From NCBI RefSeq assembly GCF_900177295.1, contig NZ_FWZX01000007.1, forward strand, positions 150,900-214,899: a DNA stretch of 64,000 nucleotides, written 5' to 3'. The notes under the pieces are model-generated. The model searched no databases, had not been told where the DNA came from, and was given only the letters and a program-made list of their open reading frames with translations. This document shows positions 1 through 9,306 of the stretch, piece by piece (positions within the stretch are counted from its first letter, which is position 1; the number at the start of each line of letters is the position of its first letter). This DNA is from Tistlia consotensis USBA 355 (GTDB lineage: Bacteria; Pseudomonadota; Alphaproteobacteria; Kiloniellales; DSM-21159). The position numbers and the translations under genes are program-made.

Positions 1-582
1 GACGGCATGGTGGTGACCATCCAGATCGCGATCTGGGGCACGCTGCTGGCCGTGGTCTTCGCCGTGCCGCTGGGCGTGCTCTGCGCCGAGAACGTCGTGC
101 CCTGGTACGTCTACCAGCCGGTGCGCCGCCTGATGGACGCCTGCCGCGCGATCAACGAGATGGTCTTCGCCATGCTGTTCGTCGTCGCCGTCGGGCTCGG
201 CCCCTTCGCCGGCGTGCTGGCGCTCTTCGTGCACACCACCGGGATCCTGGCCAAGCTCTTCTCCGAGGCCGTCGAGGCGATCGACCCGCGCCCGGTCGAG
301 GGTCTCCGCGCGACCGGCGCAACCCGGGTCCAGGAGGTGATCTTCGGGATCATCCCCCAGGTCCTGCCGCTGTGGATCAGCTACACGCTCTACCGCTTCG
401 AATCGAACGTCCGCTCGGCGACCGTGGTCGGCCTGGTCGGCGCCGGCGGCATCGGCGTGCTGCTCTGGGAGTACATCCGCGGCTTCTACTACTCGGAGAC
501 CGCGGCGGTGATGATCTTCATCATCGTCACCGTCACCCTGCTCGACCTCGCCTCCCAGCAGATCCGCAAGCGCTTCACCTGA
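1..582 (+). CDS. phnE: Phosphonate ABC transporter permease PhnE, 5' end outside the window
   Basis: Inner-membrane permease of a phosphonate-type ABC transporter. The frame is open from the first base, so the N-terminus lies upstream and only about 193 residues are seen. Several hydrophobic segments are visible. The cytoplasmic EAA-type loop that contacts the ATPase reads [20 protein letters not shown], and it is followed by the [20 protein letters not shown] block typical of PhnE. The protein ends in RKRFT, as these permeases often do. The rest of the transporter (PhnC, PhnD) should lie upstream. The convergent agmatine deiminase gene begins its stop codon 12 bases downstream, so this gene closes its operon. 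The family call is secure, but the substrate (phosphonate or another phosphorus compound) is inferred. Confidence 0.85.
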   Translation, partial: DGMVVTIQIAIWGTLLAVVFAVPLGVLCAENVVPWYVYQPVRRLMDACRAINEMVFAMLFVVAVGLGPFAGVLALFVHTTGILAKLFSEAVEAIDPRPVEGLRATGATRVQEVIFGIIPQVLPLWISYTLYRFESNVRSATVVGLVGAGGIGVLLWEYIRGFYYSETAAVMIFIIVTVTLLDLASQQIRKRFT

Positions 583-594
583 GCCGGCGGCGGC

Positions 595-1644
595 TCAGTG
601 CACGTCGTCCTTGTCGGCGGCCGGCGCCTCGACGGCGGGCTGCTGCTGGGTGATGCAGTGGATGCCACCGCCGCCGTGCAGGATGTCGAGCGCCGGCACC
701 TGCACGATCTTGCGGTCGGGGAACAGCTCCTCGAAGAGGTCGAAGGCTCGGTCGTCGGCCGGGTCGTCGAAGGAAGGCAGCACGACGCCGCCATTGGCGA
801 AGTAGAAGTTGACGTAGGACAGGCCGAGGCGCGTGCCGTCCTCCTGATAGCGCGCCTTGGGCTGGCGCACCTCGACGACCTCCAGCGGCCGGCCCCGGGC
901 GTCGGTCTCGGCCTGCAGCAGCTCGCGGTTGGCCTGCAGGCGCTCGTAGTTGGCGTCGTCGGGATCGTCGGTGGTCTGCACCAGCACCCGGGCCGGGCCG
1001 ATGAAGCAGGCGACGTTGTCGACGTGGCCGTCGGTCTCGTCGTCGACCAGGCCCTCGGGCAGCCAGATGATCTTGCTGGCACCGGTATGGCTGCACAGCA
1101 GGCGCTCGATCTCGGCGACGCTGCGGCCCGGATTGCGGTTGTCGTTGAGCAGGGTCGGCCGCACCGCCAGCAGGGTGCCCTCGCCGTCGACGTGGATCGC
1201 GCCGCCCTCGGTGACCAGGTCGCAGGCGTAGCGCCGGACCTCGCCCCGCGCCAGGATCTCGGCGGCGACCCTGGCGTCGTGGGCATAGGGCCGGTAGCGC
1301 TCGCCCCAGGCATTGAACACCCAGTCGACGCCGGCGAGGCCGCCCTTGCCGTCGACCAGGAAGGTCGGGCCGCTGTCGCGCAGCCAGGAATCGTCGTGAT
1401 CCATCGGCATGGTGCCGACGCCGGCGCCGCACTTGATCGAGGCCTCGGCGACCGCGACCGGGTTGGCGATCATGGTGACGGGCTCGAAGCGCGCGATCGC
1501 CCGGGCGACCTCGGCATAGGCCTCGCGGGCCGCATCGAGGTGCTCGCCCCACAGCGCCTCGCGCGTCGGCCAGGCCATCCAGGTCCGCGCGTGCGGCGCC
1601 CATTCCGCCGGCATGTAGAAACCGTCGTCGACTGGTCCGGCCAT
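595..1644 (-). CDS. aguA: Agmatine deiminase (peptidyl-arginine deiminase family)
   Basis: Cytosolic enzyme that hydrolyses agmatine to N-carbamoylputrescine and ammonia, the first step of an arginine-decarboxylase route to putrescine. The 349 residues match the family's usual length. Visible motifs are the substrate-binding DDSWLRDSGPTF near residue 85, EGGAIHVDGEGT, DETDGHVDNVACF, and the C-terminal HGGGGIHCITQQ with the catalytic cysteine near residue 330. The start is the ATG at 1644, with a weak GCGGGA-like site before it. The gene stands alone between convergent phnE and the lipoprotein gene. N-carbamoylputrescine amidohydrolase (AguB) is not in the window. A second, unrelated agmatine-type enzyme (ureohydrolase) lies at 36 kb. 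Confidence 0.9.
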   Translation of the reverse strand: MAGPVDDGFYMPAEWAPHARTWMAWPTREALWGEHLDAAREAYAEVARAIARFEPVTMIANPVAVAEASIKCGAGVGTMPMDHDDSWLRDSGPTFLVDGKGGLAGVDWVFNAWGERYRPYAHDARVAAEILARGEVRRYACDLVTEGGAIHVDGEGTLLAVRPTLLNDNRNPGRSVAEIERLLCSHTGASKIIWLPEGLVDDETDGHVDNVACFIGPARVLVQTTDDPDDANYERLQANRELLQAETDARGRPLEVVEVRQPKARYQEDGTRLGLSYVNFYFANGGVVLPSFDDPADDRAFDLFEELFPDRKIVQVPALDILHGGGGIHCITQQQPAVEAPAADKDDVH

Positions 1645-1844
1645 CCAATCCCGCTCTCGGTGGTTGTCCCAGTTGTCCGGCGGCGGCTGCAGCGGGCACG
1701 CCGCGAAAGGGCCTCCGGCGGTCGCCGAGCGCCCCCGCGCGGCACTCTAGGCAAGGCCCGGAGGACTGTCCACGCCGGGCTGTACAAGCCTGCCAAGCGA
1801 CGGCAGAAACCGCCTTAGATCAAGATCTTACAGAAAAACAAGGA

Positions 1845-2291
1845 TCAGCCTTCCTGGCCGATCACGCCCAGGCCGGCCGGGCGCGCGCCATCGGCCAGGA
1901 AGGCCGCGTCGGAGGGCAGCCCGGGCCGCAGCGCCTCGCCGTCCTGCGGCAGGCCGTCGGCCAGGAAGGGGGCCGCCGCCAGCTCGATCGCCTGGGCCGT
2001 CCCGGTCCCGGCCTCGGCCTGCGCGTCCGGCGCCGTGCCGGGCAGCGGCTCGAGCGCCGCGACCGCGGTCTCGTAGGTCGGGCTGTCGAGGCAGTAGCTG
2101 CCGTCGGTGACGATGTTGAACAGCGCGCAGTCCTGCTGGGCCACGATCGAGATGCCGTTGTCCGCCACCGACTTGCCGGTCGCGGCATAGCTGCCCGCGT
2201 CCATCATCAGAGAGGCGATCGACAGGGCCGGCGGCACGGCACAGCCCGCCAGCGGCAGAATCAACAGAACCGCCAACAGGATCTTGCGCAT
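1845..2291 (-). CDS. Small predicted lipoprotein of unknown function
   Basis: A 148-residue exported protein. The N-terminus MRKILLAVLLILPLAGC is a type II signal peptide with a clear LAGC lipobox, so the mature protein should be lipid-anchored at Cys17. The segment after it (residues about 25-70) contains two more cysteines, QDCALF and SYCLD, which could form a disulfide. The rest is rich in Ala, Pro and Gly and has no domain I recognise. Similar lipoproteins of unknown role occur in alphaproteobacteria. It has its own near-consensus promoter just upstream. After the stop codon, a weak four-pair hairpin followed by five T residues could end transcription. Confidence 0.75.
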   Translation of the reverse strand: MRKILLAVLLILPLAGCAVPPALSIASLMMDAGSYAATGKSVADNGISIVAQQDCALFNIVTDGSYCLDSPTYETAVAALEPLPGTAPDAQAEAGTGTAQAIELAAAPFLADGLPQDGEALRPGLPSDAAFLADGARPAGLGVIGQEG

Positions 2292-2322
2292 GCCGGTTGA
2301 ATCCCCCCCAGATTTAATGAGG

Positions 2323-2352
2323 ATTCTATCCTTGCCTCGATTCCCTTGTCAA
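2323..2352 (-). promoter_or_regulatory. Sigma-70-type promoter of the lipoprotein gene
   Basis: Read on the minus strand, this is TTGACA (2352-2347), an 18-base spacer, then TAGAAT (2328-2323). The -35 hexamer is perfect and the -10 hexamer matches five of six. The predicted transcript start lies about 25 bases before the ATG at 2291. It is one of the few consensus-like promoters in this GC-rich window. Confidence 0.65.
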
Positions 2353-2405
2353 AAGCTTAAGGTTAATCCTTGTCCGCGCAGGAAAAAATCCGCGCCGGCC
2401 TCCCC

Positions 2406-4190
2406 TTATTTCTTCACCGGCGGCAGGGCCAGCTTCAGGCTGAGCTCGCGCAGCCGCTCCGGCGTCGCCGCGGCCGGCGCCTTCATCATCAGGTCCTCGG
2501 CCCGCTGGTTGAGCGGGAAGGCGATGATCTCGCGGATGTTCGGCTCGTCGGCCAGCAGCATGACGATGCGGTCGATGCCCGGGGCCGAGCCGCCGTGCGG
2601 CGGCGCGCCATAGCGCAGGGCGTTGAACAGGCCGGCGAAGCGGGCCTCGACCTCCTCGGCGCCGTAGCCGGCGATCTCGAAGGCCTTGACCATGACGTCC
2701 GGCAGGTGGTTCCGGATCGCGCCCGACGACAGCTCCACGCCGTTGCAGACGATGTCGTACTGGAAGGCCTTGATCTCCAGCGGATCCATGGTCTCCAGCG
2801 CCTCGAGCCCGCCCTGCGGCATCGAGAAGGGGTTGTGCGAGAACTCGATCTTCCCGGTCTCCTCGTCGAGCTCGTACATCGGGAAGTCGACGATCCAGCA
2901 GAAGCGGAAGGCGTCCTTCTCGATCAGGTCGAGCTCCTGGCCGAGCTTGCTGCGGACTTGGCCGGCGAAGGCGGCCGCGGCCTTCGGCTTGTCGCAGGCG
3001 AAGAACACCGCGTCGCCGTTCTTCAGGCCGGCGGTCTCCATGATCCGGGCGACGCGGACCGCCTCCAGGTTCTTGGCGATCGGGCCGCGCGCCTCGCCCT
3101 CCTCGCCGTAGACGATGTAGCCGAGGCCGGCCTTGCCCTCGTGCTGGGCCCAGGAGTTCAGCTTGTCGAACCAGCTGCGCGCCTGCTTCGCCGCGCCCGG
3201 CGCCGGGATCGCGCGGACCACCGCGCCTTGCTCGATCAGGCGCGAGAAGATGCCGAAGCCGCCGCCGGCGAAGTCGGCGGTGACGTCGACGATCTCGATC
3301 GGGTTGCGCAGGTCCGGCTTGTCGCTGCCGTACTTCAGCAGCGCCTCGTCGTAGGGGATCCGCGGGAAGGGCGGCGGCGTCACGCTGCGGCCCCGGCCGA
3401 ACTCCTCGAAGACGCCGTGCATGACCGGCTCCAGCGCCGCGAAGACGTCGTCCTGGGTGACGAAGCTCATCTCGAAGTCGAGCTGGTAGAACTCGCCCGG
3501 CGAGCGGTCGGCGCGCGCGTCCTCGTCGCGGAAGCAGGGCGCGATCTGGAAGTAGCGGTCGAAGCCGGCGACCATCAGCAGCTGCTTGAACATCTGCGGG
3601 GCCTGCGGCAGGGCGTAGAACTTGCCGGGGTGGATGCGGCTCGGCACCAGGTAGGCGCGCGCGCCCTCCGGGCTGTCGGCCGTCAGGATCGGCGTCTGGA
3701 ACTCGGTGAAGCCCAGCTCGATCATGCGCCGGCGGATCGAGTTGATGACCTGGCCGCGCAGCACGATGTTGCGCTGCATCTTCTCGCGCCGCAGGTCGAG
3801 GTAGCGGTAGCGCAGGCGCGTCTCCTCGCCGGCGTCCTCCTCGGCGTTGACCTGCAGCGGCAGCGGGTCGGCGGCCGACAGCAGCTCGACCGCCTCGATG
3901 CGCAGCTCGACCTCGCCGGTCGGCAGGTTCGGATTGACCGTCTCGGCCACGCGCTCGACGACCTTGCCGGTGAAGCAGACCACCGACTCGCTCTTCAGCG
4001 CCTCGACCTCGGCGAAGAGGGGCGCCGAGACGTCGACCACGCACTGGGTGATGCCGTAGTGGTCGCGCAGGTCGACGAACAGCAGCTGGCCGTGGTCGCG
4101 CTTGCGATGGACCCAGCCCGACAGGCGGGCCGGCTTGCCGGCGTCTGCGGCGCGCAGCTGGCCGCAGGTGTGAGTGCGATAGGCGTGCAT
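2406..4190 (-). CDS. aspS: Aspartyl-tRNA synthetase
   Basis: Class II synthetase that charges tRNA with aspartate in the cytosol. The chosen start, ATG at 4190, gives [12 protein letters not shown], the conserved bacterial N-terminus, and a 594-residue protein. An upstream in-frame start would add 29 arginine- and serine-rich residues and is unlikely. Domains in order are the N-terminal OB anticodon-binding fold (residues about 1-110), the catalytic core with motif 2 ([20 protein letters not shown]), the bacterial GAD insertion (about 300-420), and motif 3 ([19 protein letters not shown]). In the anticodon-binding loop the protein has RDHG, with His where E. coli has Leu30. In this family that His marks non-discriminating enzymes, which also make Asp-tRNA(Asn) for GatCAB to amidate. 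Confidence 0.97.
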   Translation of the reverse strand: MHAYRTHTCGQLRAADAGKPARLSGWVHRKRDHGQLLFVDLRDHYGITQCVVDVSAPLFAEVEALKSESVVCFTGKVVERVAETVNPNLPTGEVELRIEAVELLSAADPLPLQVNAEEDAGEETRLRYRYLDLRREKMQRNIVLRGQVINSIRRRMIELGFTEFQTPILTADSPEGARAYLVPSRIHPGKFYALPQAPQMFKQLLMVAGFDRYFQIAPCFRDEDARADRSPGEFYQLDFEMSFVTQDDVFAALEPVMHGVFEEFGRGRSVTPPPFPRIPYDEALLKYGSDKPDLRNPIEIVDVTADFAGGGFGIFSRLIEQGAVVRAIPAPGAAKQARSWFDKLNSWAQHEGKAGLGYIVYGEEGEARGPIAKNLEAVRVARIMETAGLKNGDAVFFACDKPKAAAAFAGQVRSKLGQELDLIEKDAFRFCWIVDFPMYELDEETGKIEFSHNPFSMPQGGLEALETMDPLEIKAFQYDIVCNGVELSSGAIRNHLPDVMVKAFEIAGYGAEEVEARFAGLFNALRYGAPPHGGSAPGIDRIVMLLADEPNIREIIAFPLNQRAEDLMMKAPAAATPERLRELSLKLALPPVKK

Positions 4191-4407
4191 TCCCAGGCTT
4201 CCCGAGGGTTCCGAGCGAGATGGCGATGGTCGCGAAAAAAGCGGGCGCAAGAGGCACGCCCGTCCGCGCTTTGTCAAGGAGGCGCCGGACCGCGGAAAGG
4301 CCTCGGCGCCATGATCCCGCCGGCCCCGACAGGGAGCGGCGCAACCGAATCGCTTCCTGCGCGCTTCTGTGAGCGCCCTTCAGCAGCGACGAGGACGGAA
4401 CCGGCCG

Positions 4408-5256
4408 ATGAGCGACGAGAAGCGAGCCGAGCAGAAGCTCGACCAGAAGGACCGGCGCAAGCTCGACGAGAAGGAGGAGAGCGCCGTCGAGGAGCGGGTC
4501 AGCCTGCGCGCGCCGCTGGTCTACGAGATCATCAGCCGCGACGGCGAGGAGGAGCTGATCCGTCCGATGGCCTCGCTCTGGTGGTCGGGCGTCGCCGCCG
4601 GCATCTGCCTCAGCACCTCGGTCTTCGTCGAGAGCTTCCTGCACTACTACCTGCCCGACCGGCCCTGGCGGCCGCTGGCCGAGAGCCTCGGCTACTCCTT
4701 CGGCTTCCTGCTGGTCATCCTGGGCGGCCTGCAGCTCTTCACCGAGAACACCATCACCGTGATCCTGCCGCTGCTGGCCCGGCCGACGCGGCGCAACCTC
4801 GTCGCCGTGCTCCGACTCTGGGCGGTCGTGCTGCTCGCCAACCTGGTCGGCACGCTGCTGTCCGCGGCGCTGGCCGTGCACGGCGGCATCGCCACCGACG
4901 CCCAGCTCGGCGCGGCCCTCGACCTCGCCCGCCACTACGTCGAATACACACCGCTCGAGATGCTGCTGCGCGGCGTTCCGGCCGGCTTCCTGATCGCCGC
5001 GCTGGTCTGGATGCTGCCGTCCTCCCGGGGCAGCGAGTTCTGGGTCATCACGACGGTCACCTACGTCATCGCGCTCGGCGGCCTGACCCACGTCATCGCC
5101 GGCTCGACCGAGGTCTTCCTGCTGACGCTGACCGGCGAGCTCGGCGTCCCGGGCACGCTCTTCGGCGTGATCCTGCCGACCCTGGTCGGCAACATCGTCG
5201 GCGGCACGGTGCTGTTCTCGCTGCTCGCCTACGGCCAGGTCAGCTCGGAGATCTGA
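4408..5256 (+). CDS. Formate/nitrite transporter (FNT) family membrane channel
   Basis: Inner-membrane protein of the FNT pentameric channel family, 282 residues from the ATG at 4408, which follows a GAGGACGGAA ribosome site. A GTG at 4369 would add 13 residues without a better site. The first 40 residues are highly charged and probably cytoplasmic. Six hydrophobic segments follow, with family-typical stretches such as WWSGVAAGICLS near residue 50 and GGLTHVIAGSTEVFLLTLTG in the third quarter, ending in PTLVGNIVGGTVLFSLLAYG. The closest style is the YfdC-like branch rather than FocA or NirC, so the transported anion is unknown. The gene ends four bases before the convergent GST gene's stop. 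Confidence 0.82.
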   Translation: MSDEKRAEQKLDQKDRRKLDEKEESAVEERVSLRAPLVYEIISRDGEEELIRPMASLWWSGVAAGICLSTSVFVESFLHYYLPDRPWRPLAESLGYSFGFLLVILGGLQLFTENTITVILPLLARPTRRNLVAVLRLWAVVLLANLVGTLLSAALAVHGGIATDAQLGAALDLARHYVEYTPLEMLLRGVPAGFLIAALVWMLPSSRGSEFWVITTVTYVIALGGLTHVIAGSTEVFLLTLTGELGVPGTLFGVILPTLVGNIVGGTVLFSLLAYGQVSSEI

Positions 5257-5260
5257 TCGG

Positions 5261-5857
5261 TCAGCCGGCCTCGCGCGCCAGCGCCCGCTGGAACGCCGGC
5301 CGGGCCACGCAGCGGTCGGCATAGGCATGGAGCAGCGGGTTCTCGGGCAGGATGCCGAACTGCCGGAAGAAGTGGAGCGTCGAGCCGATCATGACGTCGG
5401 CCATGGTGAAGCGCTCGCCGAGCAGCCACGGGCCCTGCGCCAGCCCCTGCTCCAGGGCGCCCAGCATGGAGTCGTAGTCGCCCCAGCCGTTGCGCCGGGG
5501 GCTCGCCGGCCAGCCGCCGAGCTTCTCGGCCACCGCGGGCTCGATGACGCCGGTCGTGAAGACCATCCACCAGAGATAGCGGCCGCGTCGCGGGTCCTCG
5601 ACCGCCGGCGCCAGCCCGGCCTCGGGAAAGCGGTCGGCGAGCCACAGGCCGATCGCGGCCGAATCGGCGAGGCCGCCGCCGTCGTACAGCAGCGCCGGCA
5701 GCTTGCCGAGCGGGCTGACCGCCCGGAAGGCGGGATCGGCGCGGGCGACCGGGTCGTCGATGTCGAGCGGCAGCAGCTCGTAGTCGGCGCCAGTCTCCTC
5801 GATCATCCAGATGGCGCGCTGGGCGCGGGTCTTCGGCCACCAGTAGAGCTTCAGCAT
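5261..5857 (-). CDS. Glutathione S-transferase family protein
   Basis: Soluble 198-residue protein with a thioredoxin-like N-terminal domain (MLKLYWWPKTRAQRAIWMIEE) carrying the PLGKLPALL segment with the cis-proline and the ADSAAI glutathione-binding Ser-Ala pair. An all-helical C-terminal domain follows, with LLGERFTMADVMIGSTLHF, the N-capping motif of GSTs. Start is the ATG at 5857. The substrate cannot be read from the sequence. The gene is convergent with the FNT gene and divergent from the isocitrate-lyase-family gene. Confidence 0.9.
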   Translation of the reverse strand: MLKLYWWPKTRAQRAIWMIEETGADYELLPLDIDDPVARADPAFRAVSPLGKLPALLYDGGGLADSAAIGLWLADRFPEAGLAPAVEDPRRGRYLWWMVFTTGVIEPAVAEKLGGWPASPRRNGWGDYDSMLGALEQGLAQGPWLLGERFTMADVMIGSTLHFFRQFGILPENPLLHAYADRCVARPAFQRALAREAG

Positions 5858-5962
5858 GATCACCTTCCGTTCCCGTTCAGCTCGTGCCACGATGCGCGAG
5901 CGGCGCGGCGGAGGCAAGCCCGGCCGGGCCGCTGCGACACGCTGGACGGGGGAGGAGAGGAA

Positions 5963-6817
5963 ATGGTTGCTGCGGACGACGAGAGCCGGGCGGCCGCCTT
6001 CGCGGCGCTGCACGCGGGGCCGGGCATCTTCGTGCTGCCGAACCCCTGGGACATCGGCAGCGCCAAGCTGCTGACGGCGCTCGGCTTCCCGGCACTGGCC
6101 ACGACCAGCGCCGGCTACGCCTTCTCGCGCGGCAAGCAGGACAAGGTCGGCGAGACCGGCCGCGAGGAGGCCCTGGCCCACGCCCGCGAAATCGTCGGCG
6201 CGACCCACCTGCCGGTCAGCGCCGACCTGGAGAACGGCTTCGGCGACCGTCCCGAGGACGTCGCCGAGACGGTGCGCCGGGCCGCCGAGGCCGGCCTCTC
6301 GGGCTGCACCATCGAGGACACGACCGGCGATCCGGCCAGGCCGATCTACGAGCGCAGCCACGCGATCGAGCGGATCGCCGCCGGGGTCGAGGCGGCGAAG
6401 TCCCTGCCCCGTCCCTTCCAGCTGACCGCGCGCGCCGAGAACTACCTGCACGGTCGACCGGATTTCGACGACACGCTGGCGCGCCTCCAGGGCTACGAGG
6501 CCGTCGGCGCCCCCGTGCTCTACGCGCCCGGCCTGCCCGACCTGGCGGCGATCAGCCGGGTCTGCGAGGCGGTCTCCCGGCCGGTCAACGTGGTCGCCGG
6601 CATCGGCCTCCAGGGCGTCACCCTGGCCGAGCTGGAGGCCGCCGGCGTGCGCCGCGTCAGCCTCGGCTCGGCGCTCGCCCGCACGGCGCTCGGCGCGATG
6701 CTGAGCGCGGCGCGCGGCATCCTGGTGCGGGGCAGCTTCGACGGCCTTTCCGGCGCCGCCTCCTTCGCCGGCATCAAGGCCCTGCTGAGCGAGGCCGATA
6801 GCCTGGCCGGCGGCTAG
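5963..6817 (+). CDS. Isocitrate lyase/phosphoenolpyruvate mutase family protein
   Basis: A 284-residue TIM-barrel enzyme that acts on alpha-keto or alpha-hydroxy acids by C-C or P-C bond cleavage. The start ATG at 5963 follows GGAGGAGAGGAA, a strong ribosome site. Visible motifs are LPNPWDIGSAKLL near the N-terminus, SADLENGFGD (metal-binding DLE region) near residue 90, GCTIEDTTGD near 115, and AREN-type TARAENYL near 160. The catalytic-loop Cys of true isocitrate lyases (KKCGH) is absent, so it is more like the oxaloacetate decarboxylase or carboxyPEP-mutase-like branch. The actual substrate is unknown. Confidence 0.85.
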   Translation: MVAADDESRAAAFAALHAGPGIFVLPNPWDIGSAKLLTALGFPALATTSAGYAFSRGKQDKVGETGREEALAHAREIVGATHLPVSADLENGFGDRPEDVAETVRRAAEAGLSGCTIEDTTGDPARPIYERSHAIERIAAGVEAAKSLPRPFQLTARAENYLHGRPDFDDTLARLQGYEAVGAPVLYAPGLPDLAAISRVCEAVSRPVNVVAGIGLQGVTLAELEAAGVRRVSLGSALARTALGAMLSAARGILVRGSFDGLSGAASFAGIKALLSEADSLAGG

Positions 6818-6862
6818 ACGGCGCCGGAACCGGGCGGGGCCGCGCGCATTGGGCTAGCAGCC

Positions 6863-8152
<1,290 letters not shown>

Positions 8153-8186
8153 GGACGGCTTCCGGCCGCGGGTAGGTGCAGCCCCG

Positions 8187-8215
8187 CCGACACAGTCGTT
8201 GCGCGACTGTACAAT
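8187..8215 (+). promoter_or_regulatory. Promoter with an inverted-repeat operator for the SorC-type regulator
   Basis: CCGACA (8187-8192), a 17-base spacer and TACAAT (8210-8215) make a plausible sigma-70 promoter. Between them lies a 7-base inverted repeat, ACAGTCG (8192-8198) and CGACTGT (8204-8210), separated by five bases. A dyad placed between the -35 and -10 boxes is the classic position for a repressor site, so self-regulation by the gene downstream is likely. Confidence 0.5.
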
Positions 8216-8275
8216 TTCACATAGACTGAACAAATGAACGATGCGGCGAGAAACAAGCCGCACGAAGGGGTGGGA

Positions 8276-9232
8276 ATGCACGGACTCGTGGACCAGGACG
8301 GTGACCTCGCCGTCCGTGCCGCCTGGCTTTCCTTCGCCGGCGGCCTGACCCAGGAGCAGATCGCCGAGCGGCTCGGCCTGTCGCGCGTCAAGGTCGCGCG
8401 GCTGATCGCGCGGGCCCAGGCCCAGGGCTACGTCAGGGTCTTCGTCGAGGGGCCGATCAACGGCTGCCTGAGGCTCGAGGACCGCCTGGTCGAGCGCTTC
8501 GGCCTGACCGCCTGCCGGGTCGTGCCGAGCCTGTCCGACGAGCCCTTGCCGCTGGCCGCCCTCGGTCCGGCGGGGGCCTGGACCCTGAAGCAGATCCTCG
8601 ATCGCAAGGAGGTGACGGTCGTCGGCATGGGCCACGGCCGCACCCTGGCCGCCGCGGTGCAGATGCTGCCGGCGGTCTCGCGCCCCGACATGACCTTCGT
8701 CTCGCTGCTCGGTAGCCTGACCCGCTCGGCGGCGACCCATCCCTTCGACGTGATCACGCGCCTGAGCGACCGCACCGGCGGCAGCGGCTACTTCATGCCG
8801 GCGCCCTTCCGCTGCGATTCCGCCGAGGACCGCGCGGTCTTCCTCAAGCAGCGCAGCCTGCGCGAGGTCTTCGCCCTGACCGGCCGGGCCCAGGTCATGG
8901 TGGTCGGCGTCGGCGCGGTGAAGCGCGCCGACCACATGGTCGAGGTCGGCCTGGTCAGCCGCGCCGAGCAGCAGGAGGTCCTGGCCGTCGGCGCCGTCGG
9001 CGAGATCCTCGGCCTGTTCATCGACGCCGAGGGCCGGCCGGTCGACAGCAAGGTCAACGAGCGCTCGATCGCCGTCGGCCTGGAGGCCCTCAGGGACAAG
9101 GAGACCATCGTCATCGCCGGGGGGCACGGCAAGGCACGGGCCGTGCGCGCCGCCCTCCGCACGGGAGTCATCCGGCATCTCGTCACGGATGAAGCGACCG
9201 CAGCGCGAATCCTGGAGGGGGAAGCGACCTGA
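8276..9232 (+). CDS. SorC/DeoR-type sugar-binding transcriptional regulator
   Basis: Cytosolic regulator, 318 residues from the ATG at 8276, which has the ribosome site AAGGGGTGGGA. An ATG at 8234 would add 14 residues without a good site. The N-terminal helix-turn-helix is visible as AAWLSFAGGLTQEQIAERLG followed by LSRVKVARLIARA (about residues 15-50). The rest is the SorC sugar-phosphate-binding domain with GMGHGRTLAAAVQML, LLGSLTRSAA, VMVVGVGAVKRADHM and the C-terminal IVIAGGHGKARAVRAALRTG. It should sense a phosphorylated sugar or polyol made by the kinase of the downstream operon. It is the first gene of the cluster running to 19.8 kb. Confidence 0.88.
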   Translation: MHGLVDQDGDLAVRAAWLSFAGGLTQEQIAERLGLSRVKVARLIARAQAQGYVRVFVEGPINGCLRLEDRLVERFGLTACRVVPSLSDEPLPLAALGPAGAWTLKQILDRKEVTVVGMGHGRTLAAAVQMLPAVSRPDMTFVSLLGSLTRSAATHPFDVITRLSDRTGGSGYFMPAPFRCDSAEDRAVFLKQRSLREVFALTGRAQVMVVGVGAVKRADHMVEVGLVSRAEQQEVLAVGAVGEILGLFIDAEGRPVDSKVNERSIAVGLEALRDKETIVIAGGHGKARAVRAALRTGVIRHLVTDEATAARILEGEAT

Positions 9233-9260
9233 CCAGGCGTTTCTGGCCAGGCGTTTCTGG
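9233..9260. repeat. Perfect tandem repeat of a 14-base imperfect palindrome
   Basis: CCAGGCGTTTCTGG occurs twice in direct succession (9233-9246, 9247-9260), starting right after the regulator's stop codon. Each unit is itself a CCAG/CTGG inverted repeat. It lies before the solute-binding protein gene, so it could be a pair of operator half-sites or a simple duplication. Confidence 0.7.
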
Positions 9261-9306
9261 CCGGGCTCTGCGGCTGAACGACAAGATCAATGGGAGGAGC
9301 CAAGAG

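Noticed and set aside
2353..2405. Terminator after aspS
   Set aside because: GCGCGGAT and GCGCGGAC near an A/T run are direct, not inverted, repeats, so no hairpin forms.
4191..4407. TTGACA box (4272-4277, minus strand) as the aspS promoter
   Set aside because: The -35 hexamer is good, but no acceptable -10 hexamer lies 16-18 bases downstream, so it is not listed as a promoter.
2326..5328. Very long open frames antisense to aspS and the FNT gene, and similar ones across cobN and other genes
   Set aside because: They are Arg/Ala/Gly-rich or Leu/Val/Glu/Asp-rich mirror frames that arise in high-GC coding DNA. They lack ribosome sites and domains, and the opposite strand holds well-recognised genes.
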